Shown: piece after piece, positions 7,261-15,909 of the stretch
How the letters are laid out: the number at the start of each line of letters is the position of its first letter
How positions within the stretch are numbered: position 1 is the stretch's first letter
DNA from: Microbacterium testaceum
Lineage (GTDB): Bacteria; Actinomycetota; Actinomycetes; Actinomycetales; Microbacteriaceae
DNA: 64,000 nucleotides
NCBI RefSeq assembly: GCF_003075375.1
Contig: NZ_QDFT01000016.1
Location: forward strand, 1 to 64,000
Reading direction: 5' to 3'
Notes under the pieces: generated by a model
Database searches by the model: none
Told to the model about the DNA's origin: nothing
What the model saw: only the letters and a program-made list of their open reading frames with translations
Translations under genes and position numbers: made by a program

Positions 7261-9341
7261 CTCTCCCCGTCGAGCGCTCCCGCTCCCGTCGCCCCGTCAC
7301 CTGGCTGACCCTGATCGGCGTGCTGCTGCTGCCCGCCGTCATCGGCGGGATCCTGGTCGGCGCGCTGTACAACCCCACCGACCGGCTCGACAACATCACC
7401 GCCGCGATCGTCAACGACGACAAGGCCGTCGAGCTGAACGGTCAGCTCGTCCCCCTGGGTCGTCAGCTCACCGGCGGTCTGGTCAAGGGCGCCGACGATC
7501 AGCCCAGCAACATCGACTGGGTGATCTCGAACGACGACGACGCCGCCGCGGGGCTGAAGGACGGCACTTACACCGCCGTCGTCACGATTCCCGAGAACTT
7601 CACGGCCGCCTCGCTGTCGACCCGCCCGGGCGAGACGCCCGAGAAGGCGACCATCGATGTCCAGACGGCTCCCGACGCCCGCGTGGTCGACGGCGCGATC
7701 ACCGCGCAGTTGGCATCCACCGCCTCCAGCGTCTTCGGAACCGAGCTGTCCTCGCAGTACCTCACGAACGTGTTCCTCGGTTTCACCACCCTGAGCGACC
7801 AGCTCGGCACCGCGGCGAGCGGCGCGCATCAGCTCGCCGACGGCGCCTCGCAGGCCGCCGACGGGGCGACCGCCCTGAAGGACGGCCTGGGCCAGCTCTC
7901 GACCGGCGCGTCCGGTCTCGCCGACGGGGCTTCGCAGCTCGCGGCCGGCGCCGCCCCCCTGGCCGACGGGGCGACGAAGCTCGCCTCGGGCGCGAGCGCT
8001 CTGGCGACGGGAACACGGGATGCCGCGGCAGGAGTCGACAAGCTGGCGACCGGCGCCGACGGCATCGCCGCGGGCAACCAGCAGCTCGCGACGCAGATCA
8101 ACGGGCTCGCCGACCAGATCCCCCCGGGCTTCTCAACCGACGCGCAGAAGCTCGCCGACGCCGCCCCGCAGGTCAACACCGCCCTCGTCGATGCCGCCGC
8201 CGCCCTGCAGAAGGCCGCCGCCGAGTGCACCGGCACCGCCGAACAGTGCCAGGCGCTGCGCGACGCCGCGGACGCGGCGAACCGCGCCCTGCCCCAGGCG
8301 ACGCAGACGGTCACGCAGATCGGCTCGCTCGCCGGCCAGGCCGCGCAGCTGCCCGCCGGCATCCGCGCCATCGCCGCCGCCAACCAGCAGCTCGCCGACG
8401 GCGCCACCGGCCTCGCCGGGGGTGCGCGCGAGGCCGCGACCGGACTCGGCACGATCGCCGGCGGCATCGACGGCGTCGCCGGTGGAGGAACGCAGCTCGC
8501 CGACGGGGCGCGGCAGTTCGGCACCGGCGCGCAGGCGCTCAGCTCGGGCGCCGGGCAGCTGGCATCCGGAGTCTCCCTGTCCGAGGACGGCGCGGCGCAA
8601 CTCGCCGACGGCGTGGGCCAGGTGGCCTCGGGCACCTCGTCGCTCGCCGACGGTCTCGACACCGCGGTGGAGCAGCTGCCGACCTACACCGACGCGCAGG
8701 CGACGAGCCTCGCCGACGTCGTCGCCGATCCCGTGTCGGCGACCGGCGTGAGCGACTCGCTCTTCGGTGTCGCGGCCGTGCCGCTGCTGGCCATGGCCGT
8801 GCTGTGGTTCGGCGGGTTGGCCTCGTTCGTGGCATTCCAGGCCGTCTCGGCCCGCGCGCTGACGAGCCGCCGCCCGTCGGCCCTGGTCGCCCTGCGCGGC
8901 TTCGCCCCCGCGGCCCTCGTCGGCGCCGTGCAGGGCCTGCTGGTCGCCGCGGTCGTGCAGGTGGCATCCGACTATGACTGGGGCGACTGGGCGGTGTTCG
9001 CCCTCGTCTGCGTCGCCGCGGGCATCGCGTTCGCGGCCGTGCACCAGGCGCTGGTGGCCGTGTTCGGCGGAGCGGGACGCTGGGTCGCCGCCGTCGTGGG
9101 AGCCCTCGCGCTCGGGGCGAGCATCGTGTCGACCGTCCCGCCCGCACTGGCCGCCGTCGCGTCGCTGCTTCCCACCGCGCCGGTGTACGACGCGATGCTC
9201 GGCGCCCTCTCGTCGGCCGGCGGGGTCGGGGCCGGCGTCGCCGGGTTCGTGGTCTGGGCGGTGCTGTCGCTCATCGCGACCACGCTGATCGTGGTGCGCC
9301 GCCGCACGACCACCGCCCGCGCCGCCGCCCAGCCCGCCTGA
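7257..9341 (+). CDS. YhgE/Pip domain membrane protein
   Basis: 694-aa inner-membrane protein of the YhgE/Pip (phage infection protein-like) family, related to ABC-2 type permeases. One N-terminal membrane helix (TWLTLIGVLLLPAVIGGILVG), an extracytoplasmic domain, then a long region of repeated [LA]ADGA..L..GA units between about 190 and 450, and about five C-terminal helices. The repeat pattern is typical of the family and suggests an extended helical or beta-roll rod. ATG overlaps the stop of the MmpL gene (ATGA), so the two are translationally coupled and probably form one export or envelope unit under the TetR regulator. Substrate unknown. Confidence 0.9.
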   Translation: MTLPVERSRSRRPVTWLTLIGVLLLPAVIGGILVGALYNPTDRLDNITAAIVNDDKAVELNGQLVPLGRQLTGGLVKGADDQPSNIDWVISNDDDAAAGLKDGTYTAVVTIPENFTAASLSTRPGETPEKATIDVQTAPDARVVDGAITAQLASTASSVFGTELSSQYLTNVFLGFTTLSDQLGTAASGAHQLADGASQAADGATALKDGLGQLSTGASGLADGASQLAAGAAPLADGATKLASGASALATGTRDAAAGVDKLATGADGIAAGNQQLATQINGLADQIPPGFSTDAQKLADAAPQVNTALVDAAAALQKAAAECTGTAEQCQALRDAADAANRALPQATQTVTQIGSLAGQAAQLPAGIRAIAAANQQLADGATGLAGGAREAATGLGTIAGGIDGVAGGGTQLADGARQFGTGAQALSSGAGQLASGVSLSEDGAAQLADGVGQVASGTSSLADGLDTAVEQLPTYTDAQATSLADVVADPVSATGVSDSLFGVAAVPLLAMAVLWFGGLASFVAFQAVSARALTSRRPSALVALRGFAPAALVGAVQGLLVAAVVQVASDYDWGDWAVFALVCVAAGIAFAAVHQALVAVFGGAGRWVAAVVGALALGASIVSTVPPALAAVASLLPTAPVYDAMLGALSSAGGVGAGVAGFVVWAVLSLIATTLIVVRRRTTTARAAAQPA

Positions 9342-9440
9342 CCCGCGCGGGTCCGCCCCGGTCCGCCCCGCGCGCCGGTCCGCGTCGGCCCGGGCCGCGC
9401 GCCGGTCCGCGCCCGCCTGACCCGCGCGGCGCCTGACACA
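9342..9440. repeat. GC-only low-complexity tract with CCGGTCCGC repeats
   Basis: Non-coding stretch after yhgE made of repeated CCGGTCCGC and GCGCGCC words, with ACCCGCGCGGGT as a short palindrome at its start. No gene is seen here. Confidence 0.5.
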
Positions 9441-9446
9441 TCCGTT

Positions 9447-9502
9447 GAGTGTCCACAACACGCCGCCCTGCGGGCTCGACCAGCGGAGCGTCGTGGACAC
9501 TC
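9447..9502. repeat. 56-bp palindromic repeat, copy A
   Basis: Starts GAGTGTCCAC and ends GTGGACACTC, a perfect 10-bp outer stem, with a partly paired GC-rich middle. One of five copies of exactly 56 bp between 9447 and 10980, all followed by the same GAC. Confidence 0.85.
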
Positions 9503-9506
9503 GACG

Positions 9507-9640
9507 GGACGCGGGGCGCCGGACGCGGGGCCGGGACGCGGGGCACGGGACGCGAGGCGCCGGACGCGGGGCCGGGACGAGGGGCCCGGGACGCGGGACG
9601 CGGGGCGCTCCCGCACCGGGCCGGGCCCGTCTCGGGCCGC
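9507..9640 (+). repeat. G-rich degenerate tandem repeat
   Basis: Runs of GGACGCGGGGC-type words repeated about eight times with small changes, between palindrome copies A and B. It could form G-quadruplexes on this strand. No gene is supported, although one reading frame stays open by chance. Confidence 0.6.
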
Positions 9641-9650
9641 CCCACCCGTT

Positions 9651-9706
9651 CAGTGTCCAAGACACGCCGCGCCGCGGGCGCAACCAGCGGAGCGTCGTGG
9701 ACACTC
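9651..9706. repeat. 56-bp palindromic repeat, copy B
   Basis: Starts CAGTGTCCAA and ends GTGGACACTC; the outer pair and one inner pair are changed compared with copy A. Its right half, ACCAGCGGAGCGTCGTGG, is identical to that of copy A. Confidence 0.8.
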
Positions 9707-9807
9707 GACGACCCTCGGGGGTTTCGGGCGTCCTCCACAACGGGAGGTTATCCACGAGAACGGCGGAAGCGCGATCGTCGGGCACGACGACGGTGTGGGC
9801 TGTCGTC

Positions 9808-10701
9808 ATGCGACCGCGACCGCTCCCGTCCGACCTCGGGCCGATGTTCCACGTCCGCGATGCGGACAGCCACGGCATCCCGCGTCGGCGGCTTCTCGCC
9901 GCAGACCTGCAGTCCCCTTTCCACGGCGTCCGCGCGCTGAGGGATCACCCCCTGGATGGGCTGGAGGCGCGATGCCGTGCCTTCCTGCCGCGAATGGCGG
10001 GCGGCCAGTTCTTCAGCCACACGACCGCGGCCGCACTCTGGGGTATGCCCCTACCCGTTCCCGCAGAGGGTTCCCTGCACGTGGGCTCGGTCCCCCCGCT
10101 GCGCGAACCGCGGACCAGGGGTGTCAAAGGACACCGCATCATGATGCCGCAGGACGGTGTGACCCTCCTGAGGGACCTCCCAATCGCGACCCGCGTCGAA
10201 ACGTGGGCGCAGCTCGGCGGCATCCTTCGGACCGAGGACCTGGTTGCGGCGGGCGACTGGGCTCTCAGCGAGGGCGAGACCATCCGGGAGCTTCAGGAGG
10301 CCGCCCGCCGCGCCCGACGTCGGGGCGCCGTCTCGTTGCGGGAGGCGGCCGACCTGATCCGCCCTGGGGTCGAGTCCCCCCGGGAGACCGCCGTCCGCCT
10401 TGTGCTGGTGGGCGCCGGTCTGCCGGAGCCGCAGATCAACTGGATCCTCCGCACATCCGACGGGGTCTTCGTCGCCCGCCTCGACCTCGCGTACCCGGAC
10501 GAGCGCGTCGCCATTGAGTACGACGGTCGGCAGCACGCGGATGCCGCGCAGTTCCGCCGGGATGCCGATCGCTGGCGCGCCATCGCTCAAGAGGGATGGA
10601 CGCTCATCCGCGTCGTCGCGCATCACCTCGACGCGCCGATGCGGGACGTCGTCGCGCCCGTTCGTCAGGCGCTGCGCGCGTCCGCGCTCCCGCACCGTTG
10701 A
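9808..10701 (+). CDS. AbiEi-type / DUF559 domain protein
   Basis: 297 aa. The N-terminal half resembles AbiEi-family antitoxin-like proteins common in actinobacteria (FFSHTTAAALWGMPLP, GVKGHRI, then VETWAQLG). The C-terminal 80 residues match the DUF559 / Vsr-like endonuclease fold: DLAYPDERVAIEYDGRQH followed by RRDADRWRAIAQEGWTLIRV, with the Asp and Glu of a PD-(D/E)xK-like centre. No toxin partner (AbiEii) is adjacent. ATG 9808 gives the usual N-terminus; a longer open frame to 9445 only reads through repeats A and B. Two 56-bp palindromes lie upstream and three downstream, the first one beginning inside the TGA stop. Exact function unknown. Confidence 0.8.
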   Translation: MRPRPLPSDLGPMFHVRDADSHGIPRRRLLAADLQSPFHGVRALRDHPLDGLEARCRAFLPRMAGGQFFSHTTAAALWGMPLPVPAEGSLHVGSVPPLREPRTRGVKGHRIMMPQDGVTLLRDLPIATRVETWAQLGGILRTEDLVAAGDWALSEGETIRELQEAARRARRRGAVSLREAADLIRPGVESPRETAVRLVLVGAGLPEPQINWILRTSDGVFVARLDLAYPDERVAIEYDGRQHADAAQFRRDADRWRAIAQEGWTLIRVVAHHLDAPMRDVVAPVRQALRASALPHR

Positions 10702-10755
10702 GTGTCCAGGACGCACCGGACCGGGACGCCGCGGCCCGGCATGTTCTGGACACTC
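10700..10755. repeat. 56-bp palindromic repeat, copy C
   Basis: GAGTGTCCAG ... CTGGACACTC, a perfect 10-bp outer stem. The first two bases belong to the TGA stop of the AbiEi/DUF559 gene. Compared with copy A, the base next to the stem is changed on both sides (C to G and G to C), which keeps the pairing. Confidence 0.85.
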
Positions 10756-10830
10756 GACGGGTCGCAGAGCCGAGGCCGCGCCCACGAGCGGCCTCGAGTT
10801 TCCGGGCTGAGGCCGCGCCCGCAAGCTGCT

Positions 10831-10886
10831 GAGTGTCCACGACGCGCCGGGCCGGCAGGCAGCGGCCCGGCATGTTCTGGACACTC
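10831..10886. repeat. 56-bp palindromic repeat, copy D
   Basis: GAGTGTCCAC ... CTGGACACTC, with an inner stem GCCGGGCC / GGCCCGGC-like. Its right half (GGCCCGGCATGTTCTGG) is the same as in copy C, and both are followed by GACGGGTCG. Confidence 0.85.
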
Positions 10887-10924
10887 GACGGGTCGTCGGG
10901 CCGAGGCCGCGGCCACGAGCGGCT

Positions 10925-10980
10925 GAGTGTCCACGACACGCCAGGCCGGGATGCCGTGACCCGGCGCGTCGTGGACACTC
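10925..10980. repeat. 56-bp palindromic repeat, copy E
   Basis: The best-paired copy: GAGTGTCCACGACACGCC pairs with GGCGCGTCGTGGACACTC over 18 positions with one mismatch. It is the last copy before a C-rich low-complexity stretch. Confidence 0.85.
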
Positions 10981-10985
10981 GCGCA

Positions 10986-11110
10986 TCGCGCGCTCGACGC
11001 GAGCGCACCGACGCCCGACCCCGCGGCCACGCGCCCCCGCGCCCACCCGACCCCGCGCCCACGCGCCCCGCGCTCACCCGACCCCGCGCCCACCCGCCCA
11101 CCCGCCCACG
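10986..11110. repeat. C-rich low-complexity tract
   Basis: Repeated CCCGCGCCCACCCGACC-type words, the strand mirror of the G-rich tract upstream of the AbiEi/DUF559 gene. No gene is seen; it ends at the ccsB terminator. Confidence 0.55.
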
Positions 11111-11112
11111 CG

Positions 11113-11142
11113 AAAGCCCCGCCCGGCGTCAGCCGGACGGGC
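11113..11142 (-). terminator. Terminator of the ccs operon
   Basis: On the minus strand, GCCCGTCCGGC-TGAC-GCCGGGCGGGGC followed by TTTCG: about ten pairs with one mismatch, 20 bases after the ccsB stop. Confidence 0.75.
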
Positions 11143-11163
11143 CCGAACGCGACGGGCGACGCC

Positions 11164-12171
11164 TTACGTGGTCAGCCCGCTGTACGCGTGCAACCCCTTG
11201 AAGAAGACGTTCACGATCGTGAAGTTGAACAGCACCGCGGTGAAGCCGATGATCGACAGCCACGCCGAGCGGGTTCCTCGCCAGCCGCGGGTCGCACGGG
11301 CGTGGATGTAACCGGCGTAGAGCACCCAGATCACGAAGGTCCAGACCTCTTTGGTGTCGAAGCCCCAGAAGCGACCCCAGGCGTCGTTCGCCCAGATCGA
11401 TCCGGCGATCAGCGTGAAGGTCCAGAAGATGAAGCCGACGATCGCGAAGCGGTACGCCAGCGACTCGAGGGCGTCGGCGTTCGGGACGGTGCGGAGGAAG
11501 CTGCGCGAGGGTGCGGCATCCACCGGGGCCTCGGCGAGCTTGCGCTCGCGGCGCGTCTGGATCAGCTGCACGACCGACAGACCGAAGGCCAGGGCGAACA
11601 ACGCGGTCGCCAGACTCGCGACGAACACGTGCACCACGAGCCACACCGACTTCAGGGGGTCGGCGAGGGGGACGACCTCGACGTGGAACGCCAGCGTCGC
11701 ACCGCCGAGCAGCAGCACCGCGAGGCCCGTCATCAGCGCGCCGAGGAAGCGCAGGTCGAACTTGGTCAGCACGGCGAGGTACACCGCGATGATGAGCAGC
11801 AGGCCGGTCAGGGCGAACTCGTACATGTTCGACCACGGCACGCGCTCGGCGGCGACGCCGCGCAGCACGGTCGCCACGAGGTGGAACACGAAGCCGAGCG
11901 CCGTGAGCACCGTCCCCAGGCGCGCCCAGAGGTAGCGGGGCTTGGCGGAGGGGGTGGATGCCGACGACCCCCCGCCCGTGGTGATCACTCCCCCGCCACC
12001 GGCGGTCACGAGCTCGCGCGCGACGACCTCGTCCTTGGCCTTGAGCGCGAGGTCGGAGCGGCGGGCGAGGTCGATGGCGTAGGCGATGAACGCCAGCACG
12101 TAGATGGCGACCGCCGTCCACACCAGGAGGAGGGAGATCTCATCGAGGAGAAGCGGGTCGGTTCCGGGCAT
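11164..12171 (-). CDS. ccsB: Cytochrome c biogenesis protein CcsB (ResC type)
   Basis: 335-aa polytopic membrane protein of the system II cytochrome c synthase, which exports and holds heme for attachment to apocytochrome c on the outer face of the membrane. The heme-binding tryptophan-rich block is visible as WANDAWGRFWGFDTKEVW at about 258-275, flanked by conserved His residues (in FVFHLVATVLRG, VWLVVHVFVAS and YIHARATRGW). About eight hydrophobic segments; an unusual Gly/Thr/Ser-rich stretch follows the first helix. It starts four bases after the resB stop and is the last gene of the operon, before a hairpin terminator. Confidence 0.95.
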   Translation of the reverse strand: MPGTDPLLLDEISLLLVWTAVAIYVLAFIAYAIDLARRSDLALKAKDEVVARELVTAGGGGVITTGGGSSASTPSAKPRYLWARLGTVLTALGFVFHLVATVLRGVAAERVPWSNMYEFALTGLLLIIAVYLAVLTKFDLRFLGALMTGLAVLLLGGATLAFHVEVVPLADPLKSVWLVVHVFVASLATALFALAFGLSVVQLIQTRRERKLAEAPVDAAPSRSFLRTVPNADALESLAYRFAIVGFIFWTFTLIAGSIWANDAWGRFWGFDTKEVWTFVIWVLYAGYIHARATRGWRGTRSAWLSIIGFTAVLFNFTIVNVFFKGLHAYSGLTT

Positions 12172-12175
12172 GGTC

Positions 12176-13879
12176 TCAGTCTACTTTTCCGGTGTCGGGG
12201 TGGCTCTGGGAAGGAGGGGCGGGAAGGGTCGCGCCGTGCTTGTCGGCCAGCTGGTCGACGGCGGCGGCGAGGGTCGGGTCCTCGCCGCGGGCGAGGCCGG
12301 CGTACTCGATGAGCACGGTGCCGTTCTGCGGGCTCGCCTTGACCCACATGCGACGGCGCGGCACGAACAGCGCCGCGAGCAGTCCGAAGAGGGCGAGCAG
12401 CGCGAAGCCGAGCACCCACGGACCCGCCAGGTCGCGGTGGATCGAGAGCGAGGCGAAACGCTTGACCGACCCCTCGTAGCCGACGGCTCCGGCCGGGGCC
12501 TCGTTCTCGAAGGTGATGGTCCCCAGACCGTTGGGCAGGTCCTCGGTCTGGCCGGGCATGAGCTGGATCGCCGGGTTCCCGCTGTCGCCGCCCGCGATCT
12601 GCGTCATGCCCGAGGGGTCGAGCGTGTAGACCGAGCGCGGGGTGCCGTCGTCGATGCCCAGGTCGCCCTCGTACACGCGCAACGTCAACGTGGGGTACTC
12701 GAGGGCGCCGTACGTCGAGGTGAGGGCGCCCGTGTCGAGCACGTCCATCGTCGGGTAGAAGAACCCGAGCAGACCGAGCTGCTGCGGCAGCCCGTCGGCG
12801 ACCTTGATGACCCCGAGCGAGGTCATGTTGGCATCCTGGGGCAGGAAGGCGACCGAGTCGTGGAACACCTCGTTGCCCTGGGCGTCGCGGATCGTGACGG
12901 TGGGGGCGTAGCCGTTGCCGAGCAGGTAGACGCGGTCGCCCTGCACGTCGAGCGGGTGGTTGACGCGCACCTCGCCGTCCTGCGGGTCGGAACCGGGCGC
13001 CTGGGTGGTGACGTGGGCGACGAAGTTGCCGGCCTGGCCCGAACCGGGCTGCCCCGGCGGCACGTAGGTGACGTCGAACCGGTCGAGCGTCATCGAGTAC
13101 GGCGTGAGGGTGTCGCCGTTGACGAAGCGTCCGGGGTTGAACGACGAGTAGTCGAGCAGGCTGTTGGCGAAGGCCTGACCCTCGACGAGGACGCGCTGGC
13201 CCGTGTAGGTGAAGCCGCCGCCGACGCCGACGGCGATCAGCACGCCGACCAGTGCACCGTGGAAGAGCAGGTTGCCGGTCTCGCGCAGGTAGCCGCGCTC
13301 GGCCGACACCGAGAACGTTCCCCGTCCGTCGTAGCGGGCGACCCGGTAGCCGCTCTTGCGCAGCTGCGCGGCCGCGGTCTCGACGGCGGCGGCTCCGGCG
13401 GCATCCGCGTCGCCCTCGACCGCGATCTCGCGCGTGCGATGGTCGTCCAGTCGCGAGAGGCGCGCGGGCGTCCGCGGAGGCTGCGAGCGCAGCGCCTTCC
13501 AGTGGTGTTTCGTGCGCGGCAGCACGCAGCCGATCAGCGAGATGAAAAGCAGCAGGTAGATGGCCGAGAACCACGGCGAGGTGTAGACGTCGAACAGGCT
13601 GAGCTTGTCGAGCACCGGCGCCAGGTCGGGGTTGTCGGTGAAGTACTGCGTGACGCCGTTGGGGTCGGCGCTGCGCTGCGGGACGAGCGAACCGGGGACG
13701 GCGGCGATCGCGAGCAGCAGCAGCAGCACCAGGGCGGTGCGCATGCTCGTGAGCTGCCGCCAGCCCCACCGCAGCCAGCCGACGACGCCCAGCTGCGGCT
13801 GGGTGATGTCGTCGCTCGCCGCCGCACCGGCGGACGGTGCGGAGTCGGCGTGGTCGGACGGGCGCAGGGGGTCGGTCAC
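12176..13879 (-). CDS. resB: Cytochrome c biogenesis protein ResB
   Basis: 567-aa partner of CcsB in system II cytochrome c maturation. Membrane helices near the N-terminus (TALVLLLLLAIAAVPGSLVP and FSAIYLLLFISLIGCVLPR), a third around residue 200, a large extracytoplasmic domain, and a final helix before the cytosolic tail (VLGFALLALFGLLAALFVPRR). The ILVPQ-like PGSLVPQR motif after the first helix is typical. It follows ccdA by 28 bases and precedes ccsB by 4. ATG at 13879. Confidence 0.95.
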   Translation of the reverse strand: MTDPLRPSDHADSAPSAGAAASDDITQPQLGVVGWLRWGWRQLTSMRTALVLLLLLAIAAVPGSLVPQRSADPNGVTQYFTDNPDLAPVLDKLSLFDVYTSPWFSAIYLLLFISLIGCVLPRTKHHWKALRSQPPRTPARLSRLDDHRTREIAVEGDADAAGAAAVETAAAQLRKSGYRVARYDGRGTFSVSAERGYLRETGNLLFHGALVGVLIAVGVGGGFTYTGQRVLVEGQAFANSLLDYSSFNPGRFVNGDTLTPYSMTLDRFDVTYVPPGQPGSGQAGNFVAHVTTQAPGSDPQDGEVRVNHPLDVQGDRVYLLGNGYAPTVTIRDAQGNEVFHDSVAFLPQDANMTSLGVIKVADGLPQQLGLLGFFYPTMDVLDTGALTSTYGALEYPTLTLRVYEGDLGIDDGTPRSVYTLDPSGMTQIAGGDSGNPAIQLMPGQTEDLPNGLGTITFENEAPAGAVGYEGSVKRFASLSIHRDLAGPWVLGFALLALFGLLAALFVPRRRMWVKASPQNGTVLIEYAGLARGEDPTLAAAVDQLADKHGATLPAPPSQSHPDTGKVD

Positions 13880-13907
13880 AGTGGTGCCTCGGTCGGTTCG
13901 GGAACGG

Positions 13908-14657
13908 TCAGAGCGGGAGCTGGACAGTGCCGATCACCCCCTGCAGGACGGACATCCACTGCCCCCACAGGCCGGTGACCATGAGCAGGCCGAGCACGAT
14001 CAGAAGAGCCCCGCCGATGAGGTTGACGACGCGGATGTGCCGGCGCACGAACGCCACGGAGCGGGTCGCCCATCCCAGCCCGAGGGCGAGGAGCAGGAAC
14101 GGGATGCCGAGCCCCAGCGAGTAGGCGAGGCCCAGCAGGGCCGCACGCCCGGGGTCTCCCAGGTTGTACGACACCGAGATGATCGCCGCGAGGGTGGGGC
14201 CGATGCACGGCGTCCAGCCGATGCCGAGCGCCACGCCCAGCAGGGGTGCCCCGATCAGCCCGAGGTTGCCGCGGGCCTGCAGGCGCACCGAGCGCTGCGC
14301 GACGCCGAACAGCCCGATGAAGACGAGCCCGAGCAGGATGATGACCACGCCCATGACCCGCGTGATCAGATCGGCGTAGCGCAGGAAGAACATGCCGACC
14401 GTGCCGCCGAGCACGTTCACCGCCATGAACACCGCGGTGAACCCCGCGATGAACAGCAGCGTTCCCCACAGCAGGCGTCCGCGACCCGGAGCGGATGCCG
14501 ATCCTCCGCGCGGCGCGACGGCACCGCCGATGTAGCCGAGATATCCGGGCACGAGCGGCAGCACGCACGGCGAGAGGAACGAGATCAGCCCCGCCGCGAG
14601 GGCGATGGGAAGGGCGACCCACAGCGCCCCGTCGAAGACGAGAGCGCCGGGGTTCAC
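13908..14657 (-). CDS. ccdA: Cytochrome c biogenesis thiol transporter CcdA
   Basis: 249-aa, six-helix membrane protein of the DsbD/CcdA family that passes reducing equivalents from cytosolic thioredoxin to extracytoplasmic thiol proteins. The two redox cysteines are in FLSPCVLPLVPG (first helix) and GIGWTPCIGPTL (fourth helix region). The start overlaps the tlpA stop by four bases. It keeps the CXXCH cysteines of apocytochrome c and the neighbouring TlpA protein reduced. Confidence 0.95.
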   Translation of the reverse strand: MNPGALVFDGALWVALPIALAAGLISFLSPCVLPLVPGYLGYIGGAVAPRGGSASAPGRGRLLWGTLLFIAGFTAVFMAVNVLGGTVGMFFLRYADLITRVMGVVIILLGLVFIGLFGVAQRSVRLQARGNLGLIGAPLLGVALGIGWTPCIGPTLAAIISVSYNLGDPGRAALLGLAYSLGLGIPFLLLALGLGWATRSVAFVRRHIRVVNLIGGALLIVLGLLMVTGLWGQWMSVLQGVIGTVQLPL

Positions 14658-15259
14658 GCGTTCTCCGCGACCAGCGTGCGCACGATGGCCTCGAGGATCG
14701 ACGCCTCGGGCAGTTCGCCCACAATGCGGGCGGCGACGCGACCCTGCTTGTCGAGCACGAGGGTCGTGGGGGTGGCGTTCAGCGAGGTCGCCTGGCTGAA
14801 GGCGAGCTTGAGCGGCGCGTCGTCGACCGCCATGGCGCTCGAGTACGACACCTCGTGATCGCGCGCGAACGACAGCGCGGTGGCGGGCTGGTCGTAGGTG
14901 TTGATGCCCAGGAACGCCACGTCCTGGCCCTGGAAGGTCTGATAGGCCTGCTCGAGGCGGGGTGCCTCGATGATGCAGGGGCCGCAGGTGGCGTACCAGA
15001 AGTTGACCACGAGCACCTTGCCCGCGAAGTCGGTGCTCGACACGGGCGAACCGTTGTCGAGCGTGCCGGTGAACTGCACCGGCTCCGTGCGGTTCTCGGG
15101 AGCGATCTCGGCGGTCTGGAACCCGTTCGCGGCGATGTAGCCCTTGTTGTCGCCGGCGCGGTACTGGTCGGCCAGCGGGTCGGCGCTGCAGGCGGCCAGG
15201 CCCGCGATCAGGGCGGCGGAGGCGGTGATCGCCCCCACTGCGGTCAGGATTCGGCGCAT
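14654..15259 (-). CDS. TlpA/ResA-type thiol-disulfide oxidoreductase (lipoprotein)
   Basis: 201 aa. The N-terminus MRRILTAVGAITASAALIAGLAAC looks like a lipoprotein signal with the lipobox Cys at 24. A thioredoxin-fold domain follows, with the active site VNFWYATCGPCIIEAPRL (CGPC) near residue 90 and the cis-Pro in NATPTTLVLD. It probably reduces apocytochrome c or CcsB/ResB clients, using electrons from CcdA. Its ATG overlaps the stop of the upstream phosphatase gene (TGATG), so translation is coupled. Confidence 0.93.
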   Translation of the reverse strand: MRRILTAVGAITASAALIAGLAACSADPLADQYRAGDNKGYIAANGFQTAEIAPENRTEPVQFTGTLDNGSPVSSTDFAGKVLVVNFWYATCGPCIIEAPRLEQAYQTFQGQDVAFLGINTYDQPATALSFARDHEVSYSSAMAVDDAPLKLAFSQATSLNATPTTLVLDKQGRVAARIVGELPEASILEAIVRTLVAENA

Positions 15260-15903
15260 CAGACGGCTCCTACATCGACGGCTCCGGCGGTGCTCGCCGG
15301 CTCGGCGTACGCCACCTCGACCCAGCGGGCCGAGCCGTCGGCGCCGTCTCGCCGTTCGAAGCTCGTCACGCTCGACAGCGCGCACCGGCGCTTGCGGGGG
15401 TCGTGGCGGGTGGGCTGGTGGGACAGGGCGAGGTGGGTCACCCAGATGGGCAGCTGGTGCGAGACGACCACCACGTCGCCCGCGGGAACGCGGTCCCAGG
15501 CGTCCTGCATCGCCGCGGTCATGCGGGCGACGATGTGCGCGTAGGGCTCTCCCCAACTGGGCACGTCCGGCTGGACGAGGTGGCGCCAGTTGAGCGGATT
15601 CGCGAGCGCCTGCTTCATGCGACGCCCCTCGAAGACGTTGCTCGGCTCGATGACCCGGTCGTCGATGAACGGCTCGATGCCGAACAGCTCGACGAAGGGC
15701 TCGGCGGACTCGCGGGTGCGCTGCAGCGGCGACACGACGAGCGCCGACACGGGTCGCTCGAGCGCCTGCACGTGCTCCGCCGCCTGGCGGGCCATGCGGC
15801 GTCCGTCGACGCTCAGACCGAATCCGGGGAGCCGACCGTAGAGCACGCGACGGGGGTTGTGGACCTCTCCGTGGCGCACGAGATGAAGGCGGTCGGCGGG
15901 CAC
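15259..15903 (-). CDS. Histidine phosphatase family protein
   Basis: 214 aa; phosphoglycerate-mutase-like fold. Catalytic motif LVRHGEVHNP at residues 8-17 (phospho-accepting His in RHG), and the second His in VVVSHQLPIW. Substrate unknown. It is the first gene of the cytochrome c biogenesis operon, an arrangement also known from mycobacteria (phosphatase-TlpA-CcdA-ResB-CcsA). GTG start six bases after TAGACT (15910-15915), probably leaderless. Confidence 0.92.
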   Translation of the reverse strand: MPADRLHLVRHGEVHNPRRVLYGRLPGFGLSVDGRRMARQAAEHVQALERPVSALVVSPLQRTRESAEPFVELFGIEPFIDDRVIEPSNVFEGRRMKQALANPLNWRHLVQPDVPSWGEPYAHIVARMTAAMQDAWDRVPAGDVVVVSHQLPIWVTHLALSHQPTRHDPRKRRCALSSVTSFERRDGADGSARWVEVAYAEPASTAGAVDVGAV

Positions 15904-15909
15904 GTTCCC

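Noticed and set aside
9445-9807. N-terminal extension of the AbiEi/DUF559 frame back to 9445
   Set aside because: The added 121 residues are Arg/Gly-rich and encode the palindromes and the G-rich tract; family similarity begins near ATG 9808.
9447-10980. Palindromes seen as a CRISPR array
   Set aside because: Spacing is irregular, copies differ, a gene lies between them, and no cas genes are near. A palindromic repeat family fits better.
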